From NCBI GenBank assembly GCA_045117315.1, contig JBGUNJ010000020.1, forward strand, positions 1-17,185: a DNA stretch of 17,185 nt, in the 5' to 3' direction. The number at the start of each line of letters is the position of its first letter. Within the stretch, counting starts at the first letter, position 1. Below the pieces are notes generated by a model. The model was given only the letters and a program-made list of their open reading frames with translations. It had not been told where the DNA came from and did no database searches. Shown one piece after another: positions 1 through 7,716 of this stretch. The position numbers and the translations under genes are program-made. Origin of the DNA: CAG-791 sp045117315 (lineage in GTDB: Bacteria > Bacillota > Clostridia > Lachnospirales > Lachnospiraceae).

Positions 1-15
1 TTTTGACCTTTACAT

Positions 16-43
16 CATAACTATTAAACCATAACTATTAAAA
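16..43. repeat. 14-bp tandem duplication upstream of the phosphodiesterase gene
   Basis: The unit CATAACTATTAAAC occurs at 16-29 and again at 30-43 with only the last base changed. It is AT-rich and lies just upstream of the candidate promoter of the next gene. It may be a chance duplication or an upstream A/T-rich promoter element; nothing else in positions 1-65 looks functional. Confidence 0.5.
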
Positions 44-68
44 AAGAAGAAACTCTGCACAAAGGATG

Positions 69-97
69 TTGGCGGAGCTCTGCATAGAGTGTATAAT
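69..97 (+). promoter_or_regulatory. Candidate sigma-A promoter for the phosphodiesterase gene
   Basis: A -35-like TTGGCG at 69-74 and a perfect -10 TATAAT at 92-97 are separated by 17 bp. Transcription would begin near 104. That is downstream of an in-frame ATG at 66 and upstream of the ATG at 195, which supports 195 as the real start. The -35 matches 4 of 6 consensus bases. Confidence 0.5.
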
Positions 98-194
98 TAC
101 AGGCACTGTATACAGGAAATCAAATCCCTTATTCAGACTCCCGGACGGCCATAGTCGTCTGCAGATACATCATTTAATACAGAGATTACTTAAT

Positions 195-1127
195 ATGAAT
201 GTGAAAAAAATAAGCAGGAAAGGGAGAAGCCTGGCATTGAAGGCTGCTGTGGGTTCGGCGGTCTATTTGTATGCCATCATGCCCCGGATCGGACTCGGCA
301 AAAAACCTGAGAAGAAGAATTTCAGGACCAATTATTACGCCCACAGGGGGCTCCACCGAAACGGAACCTCACATCCTGAAAACTCTCTTCCGGCAATCCG
401 CAGAGCGGTTGAAGCCGGATATGGGATCGAGTTTGACATACAGGTCACAAAGGACGGGGTGCCGGTCGTATTCCATGATTTTACTCTGCGGCGTATGTGC
501 GGGCAGAAGGGAAGAGTGGCTGACTATACGCTTGAAGAACTGAGCAGATTCCGTCTGCTGGACTGTGGTGAGAAGATTCCGACTTTTAAAGAAGCACTGA
601 AGGTGGTGGACGGAAAGGTTCCGCTCATCATAGAGATGAAGGTCGAATATATGGACCTCAGGGTCTGTCGCGCGGCCAACCAGCTGCTGCGGGATTATCC
701 CGGTGAGTACTGTATCGAATCCTTCAATCCCCTGGTCCTTCTGTGGTACCGGAAAAACCGGCCTGATGTTATGCGGGGGCAGCTTTCAGACGGCTTTATC
801 CATCAGAAGGAATTCCGCACTCCCTCCAAACTGGCGCCCGGGTTCTTCCTTCAGTTTCTGGTCACAAATTTCGTGACAAGACCCGACTTTGTAGCTTATA
901 ATCATCAGTATCAGGGAAATCTTTCCAGGCGCCTGTGGCGCGCGCTTTTCCGTGGGAAAAGTGCTGCATGGACCGTCAAGAGCGAGGAGGATCTCAAAAA
1001 GGTCCGGCCTCATTTTGACGCTTATATCTTCGACAGCTTTATCCCCGGCGAATTCCATGAAAAGGGGATTCACAGCAAAGAAAAGGGGATTCACAGCAAA
1101 GAAAAGGAGATTCACAGCAAAGAATAG
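195..1127 (+). CDS. Glycerophosphodiester phosphodiesterase family protein, membrane-anchored
   Basis: The 310-aa product belongs to the GDPD family, TIM-barrel enzymes that hydrolyse glycerophosphodiesters to glycerol-3-phosphate and an alcohol. Visible family residues are the HRG motif at 50-52, the metal ligands in GIEFDI (E79, D81), the catalytic His in FHD (H94) and the acidic residue in IIEMK (E147). Residues 13-30 form one hydrophobic segment after a lysine/arginine-rich start. This suggests an N-terminal membrane anchor with the catalytic domain outside the cytoplasm. The start at 195 was chosen over an in-frame ATG at 66, because a good promoter lies between them and the extra residues do not resemble the family. 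The ribosome binding site is weak (AGAG near 181). Oddly, the last 21 residues are three copies of a KGIHSKE-like heptapeptide. The true substrate (phospholipid head groups, teichoic acid or others) cannot be read from sequence. Confidence 0.85.
   Translation: MNVKKISRKGRSLALKAAVGSAVYLYAIMPRIGLGKKPEKKNFRTNYYAHRGLHRNGTSHPENSLPAIRRAVEAGYGIEFDIQVTKDGVPVVFHDFTLRRMCGQKGRVADYTLEELSRFRLLDCGEKIPTFKEALKVVDGKVPLIIEMKVEYMDLRVCRAANQLLRDYPGEYCIESFNPLVLLWYRKNRPDVMRGQLSDGFIHQKEFRTPSKLAPGFFLQFLVTNFVTRPDFVAYNHQYQGNLSRRLWRALFRGKSAAWTVKSEEDLKKVRPHFDAYIFDSFIPGEFHEKGIHSKEKGIHSKEKEIHSKE
1060..1122 (+). repeat. Three 21-bp in-frame tandem repeats at the 3' end of the phosphodiesterase gene
   Basis: Units start at 1060, 1081 and 1102. 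The first two are identical and the third differs by one base (GGGGATT to GGAGATT). Because the unit is 21 bp, the reading frame is kept and the protein ends in three heptapeptides (KGIHSKE, KGIHSKE, KEIHSKE). The stop codon TAG follows almost at once. Near-identity suggests recent slippage expansion. Confidence 0.9.
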
Positions 1128-1307
1128 AAAGAGACGGCAGAGTCAGGCCTGCTGCCGTGACGGCTTCCCGGATACCATGAACCGGAAGACAGTTATACAT
1201 AACAGGAGGTTTTCGGAGGAATCGGGTTCCGCAGAAAATCTTCTCTTACTTTACGGGAAATGTATGTCTTTTTGTACGAAAAAAAATGTCATTTTATAAA
1301 TTGCCGG
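1128..1307 (+). other. Intergenic stretch between the phosphodiesterase gene and ppdK promoter, no gene seen
   Basis: No credible coding region is present. A 7-bp inverted repeat (ACGGCAG at 1134-1140 with CTGCCGT at 1152-1158, 11-nt loop) follows the stop codon but has no T-run, so it is at best a weak or Rho-assisted terminator. An AGGAGGT-like string near 1203-1209 has no start codon at a useful distance. Confidence 0.5.
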
Positions 1308-1337
1308 TTGCCGTAGAATAAAATTATGTAGTATAAT
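1308..1337 (+). promoter_or_regulatory. Candidate promoter for ppdK
   Basis: TTGCCG at 1308-1313 and TATAAT at 1332-1337 are 18 bp apart. The -10 is perfect. Transcription from about 1344 would give a leader of about 138 nt before the ppdK start. Confidence 0.65.
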
Positions 1338-1433
1338 ACTTTGTCTGGTTTACATGAGGGGTAAGTTTTTTACTGTATTAATCTGCATATAAGCTTTTTG
1401 CTTCTGTGCTTGAAAAAACGTGTATAAATAGAC

Positions 1434-1448
1434 AGTTTTCTGCAATTT
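1434..1448. promoter_or_regulatory. Candidate CodY box in the ppdK leader
   Basis: The sequence AGTTTTCTGCAATTT matches the known CodY consensus AATTTTCWGAAAATT at 12 of 15 positions. It lies about 34 nt before the ppdK start codon and roughly 95 nt downstream of the predicted transcription start. That position would act as a roadblock rather than by promoter occlusion. A codY gene is present in this window. A match of this quality can arise by chance. Confidence 0.3.
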
Positions 1449-1481
1449 ATTTGCGAGGAACATATTAAAAGGAGGTAATGA

Positions 1482-4103
1482 ATGAGCAAAAGAGTTTACA
1501 AATTCAGCGAGGGTAACGCGGATATGCGCAATCTCCTGGGAGGCAAGGGTGCAAACCTTGCGGAGATGACGAATATCGGCCTGCCGATCCCGAACGGCTT
1601 CACTATTTCCACCGAGGCCTGCACAGACTATTACAACGAAGGCAAGACCATCAACGAAGACACAAAGAAGCAGATCTTCGAGGCTCTCACATGGCTTGAG
1701 GGCGTTCAGGGCAAGAAGTTCGGCGACACAGAGAATCCTCTTCTGGTCTCTGTCCGTTCCGGTGCCCGCGCATCCATGCCCGGCATGATGGACACGATCC
1801 TGAACCTGGGTCTCAACGATGTTTCTGTCAAGGGCTTTGCGCAGAAGACCGGCAATCCTCGTTTTGCATATGACTCTTATCGCCGTTTCATTCAGATGTT
1901 CTCTGACGTTGTTATGGAGATGAGCAAGACTTTCTTCGACAGCATCCTTGAGGGCGTGAAGAAAGAGCACGGCTATACTTTTGATACCGAGCTGACCGCT
2001 GAGGATCTGCAGGATGTCATCGCGCAGTACAAGGCGATCTACAAGGAAAAAATGGGCGAAGAGTTCCCTCAGGATCCCAAGGTTCAGCTGATGGAAGCCA
2101 TCAAGGCTGTCTTCCGTTCCTGGGACAACCCCCGCGCCAACTACTATCGTATGATGAACGATATCCCTTATTCCTGGGGTACCGCTGTCAACGTACAGTC
2201 CATGGTATTCGGTAACATGGGCAACACTTCCGGTACCGGCGTTGCGTTCACACGTGACCCCGCTACAGGCGCAAAGGGTATCTTCGGTGAATATTTGATC
2301 AACGCGCAGGGTGAGGACGTCGTTGCTGGTATCCGCACACCTTCCAAGATCACTCAGCTGGAGAAGGATCTTCCCGAGTGCTACAAGCAGTTTGTCTCCA
2401 TCGCTGACAAGCTCGAGAAGCACTATCGCGATATGCAGGACATGGAGTTCACCATCGAGGAAGGCAAGCTCTTCTTCCTGCAGACCAGAAACGGCAAGCG
2501 CACCGCTCACGCCGCGATCCAGATCGCCTGCGATCTCGTGGATGAAGGCATGATCACCCCCGAGGAAGCAGTCTGCAGAATCGAAGCCAAGTCCCTCGAT
2601 CAGCTGCTGCACCCCGTATTCGACGCCAAGGCCCTCAAGAACGGACAGCAGATCGGCGAAGCCCTTCCGGCATCTCCCGGCGCAGCTGCAGGCCGCGTTT
2701 ATTTCAATGCTGACGACGCTGTTGCCGCGCACGCTGCAGGCAGCCGTGTCATCCTGGTCCGTCAGGAGACTTCCCCCGAGGATATCGAGGGTATGCACGC
2801 CGCAGAAGGTGTTCTGACCATGCGCGGCGGCATGACCAGCCACGCTGCAGTTGTTGCCCGCGGCATGGGCACCTGCTGTGTCTCAGGCTGCGGTGAACTC
2901 AAGGTCTTCGAAGAAGACAAGTACATCGAGCTGGGCGGCCACAAGATCAAAGAGGGCGACTACATCTCCCTCGACGGCTCCACCGGTAAGATCTATCTCG
3001 GCGATATCCAGACCGTGGAAGCTTCCATCAGCGGCAACTTCCAGCGCATCATGGCATGGGCAGACGCAGCCCGCAGGCTGAAAGTCCGCACCAATGCCGA
3101 CACTCCCGAGGACGCTGCAAACGCAGTCCGTATGGGCGCGGAAGGCATCGGTCTGACCAGAACCGAGCACATGTTCTTCAACCCTGACAGAATTCCGAAG
3201 ATCCGCAGGATGATCCTCTCCGATACAACTGAAGAGCGCGAGGCTGCCCTCAACGAGCTGATCCCCTTCCAGAAGGGCGACTTCAAGGGCATCTACAAGG
3301 CAATGGAAGGCCGTCCGGTCACCATCCGCTTCCTGGATCCGCCTCTCCACGAGTTCGTTCCCACCACTGAGCCCGAGATCGAAGATCTGGCCAAACTGAT
3401 GAACATCTCCGTACAGCAGGTCAAGGAACGCTGCGACGCTCTGCATGAGTTCAACCCCATGATGGGACACCGCGGCTGCCGTCTGGCTGTCACATTCCCT
3501 GAGATCGCCCGCATGCAGACCAGAGCTGTCATGGAAGCAGCCATTGAAGTCAACGAAGAGTGCGGCTACAATATCGTGCCCGAGATCATGATCCCTCTGG
3601 TAGGCGACAAGAAAGAGCTCGCTTTTGTCAAGAAGACTGTTGTCGAGACCGCTGACAAGGTCAAGGCTGAGAAGAATTCCGATATCCAGTACAAGGTCGG
3701 CACCATGATCGAGATCCCCCGCGCTGCTCTGCTGGCAGACGAGATCGCCGAGGAAGCCGAGTTCTTCAGCTTCGGCACAAACGATCTGACCCAGATGACC
3801 TTCGGCTTCTCCCGTGACGATGCCGGCAAGTTCCTGCAGGATTACTATGCAAGCAAGATCTATGAGTCCGATCCCTTCGCACACCTCGACCAGAACGGCG
3901 TAGGCCAGCTGGTTCAGATGGCAGCGGAGAAGGGCCGCAAGGTCCGCCCTGACATCCACCTGGGTATCTGCGGCGAGCACGGCGGCGATCCCGCATCCAT
4001 CGAGTTCTGCCACAAGGTCGGCCTGGACTATGTGTCCTGCTCACCTTTCCGCGTCCCGATCGCGAGACTGGCAGCAGCACAGGCGGCGATCAACGACAAG
4101 TAA
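1482..4103 (+). CDS. ppdK: Pyruvate, phosphate dikinase
   Basis: The 873-aa enzyme interconverts pyruvate + ATP + Pi and PEP + AMP + PPi, linking glycolysis and gluconeogenesis in the cytoplasm. The length equals the family norm (about 874 aa). Three domains are recognisable. The N-terminal ATP-grasp half has KGANLAEM at 22-29 and SVRSGARASMPGMMDT near 90-105. The central swivelling phosphohistidine domain has GGMTSHAAVVARG, where H454 is the phosphorylated residue. The C-terminal PEP/pyruvate barrel ends with GICGEHGGDP, whose C830 is the catalytic cysteine. These match H455 and C831 of the Clostridium symbiosum enzyme with a one-residue shift. The start is fixed by a strong AAGGAGGT at 1469-1476, 5 nt upstream. 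The gene is monocistronic: own promoter and own terminator. Its codons look biased towards C-ending forms (ATC, GGC, AAG), as expected of a highly expressed gene. Confidence 0.98.
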   Translation: MSKRVYKFSEGNADMRNLLGGKGANLAEMTNIGLPIPNGFTISTEACTDYYNEGKTINEDTKKQIFEALTWLEGVQGKKFGDTENPLLVSVRSGARASMPGMMDTILNLGLNDVSVKGFAQKTGNPRFAYDSYRRFIQMFSDVVMEMSKTFFDSILEGVKKEHGYTFDTELTAEDLQDVIAQYKAIYKEKMGEEFPQDPKVQLMEAIKAVFRSWDNPRANYYRMMNDIPYSWGTAVNVQSMVFGNMGNTSGTGVAFTRDPATGAKGIFGEYLINAQGEDVVAGIRTPSKITQLEKDLPECYKQFVSIADKLEKHYRDMQDMEFTIEEGKLFFLQTRNGKRTAHAAIQIACDLVDEGMITPEEAVCRIEAKSLDQLLHPVFDAKALKNGQQIGEALPASPGAAAGRVYFNADDAVAAHAAGSRVILVRQETSPEDIEGMHAAEGVLTMRGGMTSHAAVVARGMGTCCVSGCGELKVFEEDKYIELGGHKIKEGDYISLDGSTGKIYLGDIQTVEASISGNFQRIMAWADAARRLKVRTNADTPEDAANAVRMGAEGIGLTRTEHMFFNPDRIPKIRRMILSDTTEEREAALNELIPFQKGDFKGIYKAMEGRPVTIRFLDPPLHEFVPTTEPEIEDLAKLMNISVQQVKERCDALHEFNPMMGHRGCRLAVTFPEIARMQTRAVMEAAIEVNEECGYNIVPEIMIPLVGDKKELAFVKKTVVETADKVKAEKNSDIQYKVGTMIEIPRAALLADEIAEEAEFFSFGTNDLTQMTFGFSRDDAGKFLQDYYASKIYESDPFAHLDQNGVGQLVQMAAEKGRKVRPDIHLGICGEHGGDPASIEFCHKVGLDYVSCSPFRVPIARLAAAQAAINDK

Positions 4104-4142
4104 TTCATCCGCCTTCGCTGGTTTTTGAAAAAAATATTCAGG

Positions 4143-4170
4143 GGCTGTCACTTCGGTGGCAGCCTTTTTT
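4143..4170 (+). terminator. Rho-independent terminator of ppdK
   Basis: A 9-bp stem (GGCTGTCAC at 4143-4151 with GTGGCAGCC at 4156-4164, one G-U pair) closes on a TTCG loop, giving the very stable C(UUCG)G tetraloop. Six T residues follow at 4165-4170. It lies 40 nt after the ppdK stop. Confidence 0.95.
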
Positions 4171-4171
4171 A

Positions 4172-4279
4172 TGACACGGCCCGTGCAATGTATTTTTCCG
4201 CCTTACGGCGGGCACGGGCCGGTCGGGGCAGAGGGCGGCGCGGCCGCCTCTTCCCTATTGACACGGCCCGTGAAATGTA
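4172..4279. repeat. Structured GC-rich repeat, copy A, bracketed by a 21-bp direct repeat
   Basis: A 21-bp string occurs at 4172-4192 and 4259-4279 with one mismatch. Between them is a nested hairpin: outer arms CGGCCCGTGC (4177-4186) and GCACGGGCCG (4212-4221), inner arms CCGCC (4198-4202) and GGCGG (4207-4211). A second GC-rich hairpin follows at about 4231-4250. The body from about 4177 to 4260 aligns with 4374-4458 (copy B). It lies between converging transcription units, after the ppdK terminator. It is non-coding; its nature is unknown. Confidence 0.7.
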
Positions 4280-4318
4280 CTGACAAAAATAATCCATTTG
4301 ACTGCTGTGTCGGATGAC

Positions 4319-4351
4319 AAAAAACCGGTGCTGTTCTGGGAACAGCACCGG
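4319..4351 (-). terminator. Rho-independent terminator for the minus-strand 88-aa gene
   Basis: A perfect 12-bp inverted repeat (CCGGTGCTGTTC at 4325-4336, partner at 4340-4351, 3-nt loop) is flanked on its left by six A residues at 4319-4324. Read on the minus strand, this is a strong stem followed by six T residues. It lies about 140 nt beyond the stop of the minus-strand gene. On the plus strand the right flank is only CTTTC, so it is mainly a minus-strand terminator. Confidence 0.85.
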
Positions 4352-4371
4352 CTTTCAATATTAGACCATAG

Positions 4372-4461
4372 GACCGCCCGCGTAAGAATAATTCTGCCTT
4401 GAGGCGGATGCGGACCAGCCGCGGGGCAGAGGCGGCACTGCCGCCCTGCGTCCTTATGCGG
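4372..4461. repeat. Structured GC-rich repeat, copy B
   Basis: This is a diverged relative of the element at 4177-4260. Shared blocks include GCCTT..GGCGG, CGGGGCAGAGG and GCCGCC in the same order and spacing. The predicted helices persist although bases differ: GCCT/AGGC near 4396-4405 replaces the CCGCC/GGCGG hairpin, and GGCGGC (4431-4436) pairs with GCCGCC (4440-4445). Relative to the minus-strand gene it lies in the 3' untranslated region, between the stop and the terminator. Confidence 0.6.
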
Positions 4462-4493
4462 AGTCGTGTATTTACTTCAAAAGTGCGGGAAGA

Positions 4494-4760
4494 TTATGCC
4501 AGACCTTTCCAGCTCAGGCCGTAGATCTGCTCCATGACCTTGCAGACTTCCTCTTTCATGCGCTGGCATGCCTCGCTTTCGGTCGCGAACTCCATGAGGC
4601 CGATTTTGGTCCTGCCTTCACTGAAGTAGACTTCCCATTCCTTTTTCGCTTTATTTTTGGCGATGCAGATGCGGTTTTTGTGATACCCGCCCTTCATATG
4701 ATATAGACGGGAGGGAACCAGATGATCTTCGAAAAACTTCTTTAATTCTTTTACCGTCAT
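4494..4760 (-). CDS. Small hypothetical protein, 88 aa
   Basis: I do not recognise a named family with confidence. The 88-aa product is lysine-rich, has no signal peptide or membrane segment, and looks like a single small alpha/beta domain. Helical stretches at the start (about 3-13) and the end (about 61-80) flank a strand-like middle with WEVYFSEGRTKIGLMEF (about 42-58). From memory, similar short proteins with a WEVYFSE-like motif occur in Firmicutes, some annotated as immunity-type proteins; I cannot verify this. It is a real gene by these signs: AAAGGA about 10 nt upstream of the ATG, a strong dedicated terminator, and an isolated position converging on ppdK. No toxin gene is adjacent here. 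A palindrome at 4823-4843 may overlap its promoter. Confidence 0.7.
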   Translation of the reverse strand: MTVKELKKFFEDHLVPSRLYHMKGGYHKNRICIAKNKAKKEWEVYFSEGRTKIGLMEFATESEACQRMKEEVCKVMEQIYGLSWKGLA

Positions 4761-4822
4761 GTCGATCAGATCCTTTCATTTGAGCAGCATTACGAATTAC
4801 AAAAAATGCACGAAAATGCAAG

Positions 4823-4843
4823 ATGTAGTTTTGAAAACTACAT
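4823..4843. promoter_or_regulatory. Perfect 10-1-10 palindrome, candidate operator
   Basis: The arms ATGTAGTTTT and AAAACTACAT surround a single G at 4833. On the minus strand a -10-like TATAGT (complement of 4846-4851) sits just upstream, with a poor TTGCAT 17 bp before it. The palindrome would then cover the transcription start of the 88-aa gene. The size and symmetry suggest a dimeric repressor site; I cannot assign a regulator. A short hairpin in RNA is possible but the 1-nt centre disfavours it. Confidence 0.45.
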
Positions 4844-4891
4844 AAACTATATCACCGCTCATAATAGAATGCAACTATGGAAATGTGACTT

Positions 4892-4960
4892 TTCTGTTAC
4901 CCGTTCACTTACCTGTTCAGTTTCCTGTTCTGTTACCTGTTCAGTTACCCTTCTGTTACT
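4892..4960. repeat. 12-bp tandem repeat, about 5.5 copies
   Basis: The consensus is TGTTCAGTTACC. Units begin near 4892 (partial), 4902, 4914, 4926, 4938 and 4950 (partial), each with 0-3 changes. It lies in the 425-nt gap between the 88-aa gene and the groESL promoter. A short plus-strand open frame covers it (giving C-S-V-T repeats) but lacks a ribosome binding site, so I treat the tract as non-coding. Confidence 0.75.
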
Positions 4961-5184
4961 GCGGGGCGGCTGTTTCGATGCAAAATTGAAGAGGATGTAT
5001 ACGTGAGTCATCAATTAGTTAATCATAAGTAAATATAATGTTTCAGGTTCTTCGAGAGGTCGTGGACAGCGACAGATGAATAATGATTAACCAGAATAAT
5101 GTGGGAAAGTATGAAATATTGAGAAAAACAGAGTAATAAGAAGAAAATAGAAGAAAAACAGAGTAAAACAGGAGATAAACAGGC
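4961..5184 (+). other. AT-rich gap before the groESL promoter, no gene seen
   Basis: No credible coding region. A 15-bp direct repeat (AGAAAAACAGAGTAA) occurs at 5122-5136 and 5152-5166. A TATAAT at 5034-5039 has no reasonable -35 partner. The purine-rich stretch just upstream of the groESL -35 could act as an UP-like element; that is inference. Confidence 0.4.
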
Positions 5185-5213
5185 TTGCAAACAACAGGGC
5201 GGAAAACTATTAT
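5185..5213 (+). promoter_or_regulatory. groESL promoter (sigma-A type)
   Basis: TTGCAA at 5185-5190 and TATTAT at 5208-5213 are 17 bp apart, a good vegetative promoter. The predicted start (about 5220) falls at the edge of the CIRCE operator, the usual arrangement for HrcA repression. Confidence 0.8.
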
Positions 5214-5224
5214 ACACGATAGAG

Positions 5225-5251
5225 TTAGCACTCAAAAGGTATGAGTGCTAA
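5225..5251. promoter_or_regulatory. CIRCE operator (HrcA binding site)
   Basis: It is an exact match to the known heat-shock operator TTAGCACTC-N9-GAGTGCTAA: left arm 5225-5233, spacer 5234-5242, right arm 5243-5251. The symmetry extends by one G/C pair on each side. HrcA bound here blocks groESL transcription when GroEL is plentiful and releases it on heat stress. The hrcA gene is not in this window. Confidence 0.98.
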
Positions 5252-5284
5252 CAACAGATAAGACGATACTCAGGAATCTGCCCG

Positions 5285-5430
5285 GATACAGCTCCTGGAA
5301 TTCCAATGCTGATCAGGAGACCTGTATCGTCAGGAGTTTCCCCTTATTTGCCGCTGCCGGACAGACTCAGGGTCAAAAAGAGCAGCGGCAGTACAGAACA
5401 GTCAGAAGAACTTCCGGCATATTTGCCGGA
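5285..5430 (+). promoter_or_regulatory. Folded 5' leader of groES with alternative hairpins
   Basis: About 235 nt of leader precede groES. Hairpin 1: GATACAGCTCCTG at 5285-5297 pairs with 5314-5328, with a 2-nt bulge. Hairpin 2: TGCCGCTGC at 5349-5357 pairs with GCAGCGGCA at 5382-5390. Hairpin 3: TCCGGCA at 5413-5419 pairs with TGCCGGA at 5424-5430, ending about 13 nt before the ribosome binding site. A second TGCCGGA at 5355-5361 could pair with the same 5413-5419 segment, which would exclude hairpin 2. Whether this regulates anything is unknown. Confidence 0.5.
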
Positions 5431-5455
5431 CAGTCAGAAAATGGAGGTAATCATT

Positions 5456-5743
5456 ATGAAGTTAGTTCCTTTGGGCGACAGAGTTGTATTGAAACAGCTG
5501 GAAGCTGAGACAACCACAAAGTCCGGCATTGTCCTTCCCGGCCAGGAAAAAGAGAAACCGCAGCAGGCAGAAGTAATCGCAGTCGGACCCGGCGGCATGG
5601 TTGACGGCAAGGAAGTCAAGATGGAAGTCAAGGTTGGCGACAGAGTCATCTATTCCAAATATTCCGGAACCGAAGTCAAGGTTGATGCTGACGAGAAGTA
5701 TGTCATCGTGAGACAGAGCGATATTCTGGCGATCATCGAATAA
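5456..5743 (+). CDS. groES: Co-chaperonin GroES (Hsp10)
   Basis: The 95-aa product is the heptameric lid of the GroEL folding chamber; length matches the family (94-97 aa). The start KLVPLGDRVVLKQ is the conserved first strand. Residues about 16-35, including SGIVLP, form the mobile loop that contacts GroEL. PGG at about 46-48 and GDRVIYSKYSG at about 60-70 are typical of the beta-barrel. The ATG at 5456 was chosen over upstream in-frame ATGs because GGAGGT at 5443-5448 lies 7 nt before it and the protein then begins as in all relatives. It is the first gene of a two-gene operon with groEL under CIRCE control. Confidence 0.97.
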   Translation: MKLVPLGDRVVLKQLEAETTTKSGIVLPGQEKEKPQQAEVIAVGPGGMVDGKEVKMEVKVGDRVIYSKYSGTEVKVDADEKYVIVRQSDILAIIE

Positions 5744-6009
5744 AAGGACTTCACTGCCGGCTGATCAAACCATATGATTAAATCATAACTTGTGGGTTCA
5801 GCTGCTTTTAGCTGTGATCCGTCAGTGTATTTTCATCAATTACAGTTTGACCGGCAGATTTCGCAGTATATTTCTGTTAGTAAAAGTGTGTTTCCATTCA
5901 TTTAGCGTATTTCCGCTAATTTACTAAATTATAGTTAATAGAAGAAACGCGTTCAGTCCTCCCTCCTGGAGGGGTGGAATGCGCAGAATTTTTTCGGAGG
6001 TTGAAAATA
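5744..6009 (+). other. Long structured groES-groEL spacer
   Basis: The spacer is 266 nt, much longer than the few dozen bases usual between these genes. CTGCCGG (5754-5760) and a downstream TCAAAC pair with GTTTGACCGGCAG near 5845-5857, closing a large loop. That loop contains small inverted repeats. TTAGCG/CGCTAA at 5902-5919 forms another inverted repeat; its spacing rules out a CIRCE. CCTCC at 5958-5962 can pair with GGAGG at 5968-5972 just before the groEL ribosome binding site. A TATAGT at 5930-5935 lacks a good -35. I see no gene. Confidence 0.5.
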
Positions 6010-7626
<1,617 letters not shown>

Positions 7627-7654
7627 TGTATAAGTTCTTGTCAGGCGGACGGCA

Positions 7655-7676
7655 TTTTGCATGCTCACATGCAAAA
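7655..7676. repeat. Inverted repeat just after groEL
   Basis: Arms TTTTGCATG (7655-7663) and CATGCAAAA (7668-7676) enclose a 4-nt CTCA loop. No T-run follows on the plus strand, so it is not a standard terminator, though it may stabilise the groEL mRNA 3' end. Confidence 0.55.
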
Positions 7677-7716
7677 ATGACCGGACATTTGACAAGGCAC
7701 CCGATATGAGAAAAAA

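Noticed and set aside
66..194. N-terminal extension of the phosphodiesterase from the ATG at 66
   Set aside because: The extension would overlap and precede the candidate promoter at 69-97, and its residues do not look like the family.
1350..2843. Long open frame antisense to ppdK (also 2883-4013 minus)
   Set aside because: Both mirror the codon structure of the highly biased ppdK gene, have no ribosome binding site and no recognisable motif; ppdK itself is certain.
4101..4140. CodY box at the ppdK 3' end (GGTTTTTGAAAAAAATAT)
   Set aside because: It has A/T symmetry but misses the central C-W-G of the consensus and lies after the gene, before the terminator.
4806..5006. Short plus-strand frame over the 12-bp repeat with C-S-V-T repeats
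   Set aside because: There is no ribosome binding site before the ATG, and the repeat alone explains the open frame.
5306..5455. N-terminal extension of GroES
   Set aside because: GroES proteins start at the conserved KLVPLGDRV strand; the upstream residues are translated leader hairpins.
5902..5919. Second CIRCE-like site before groEL
   Set aside because: TTAGCG-N6-CGCTAA shares only the outer TTAGC/GCTAA ends with CIRCE and lacks the ACTC/GAGT inner bases and N9 spacing.
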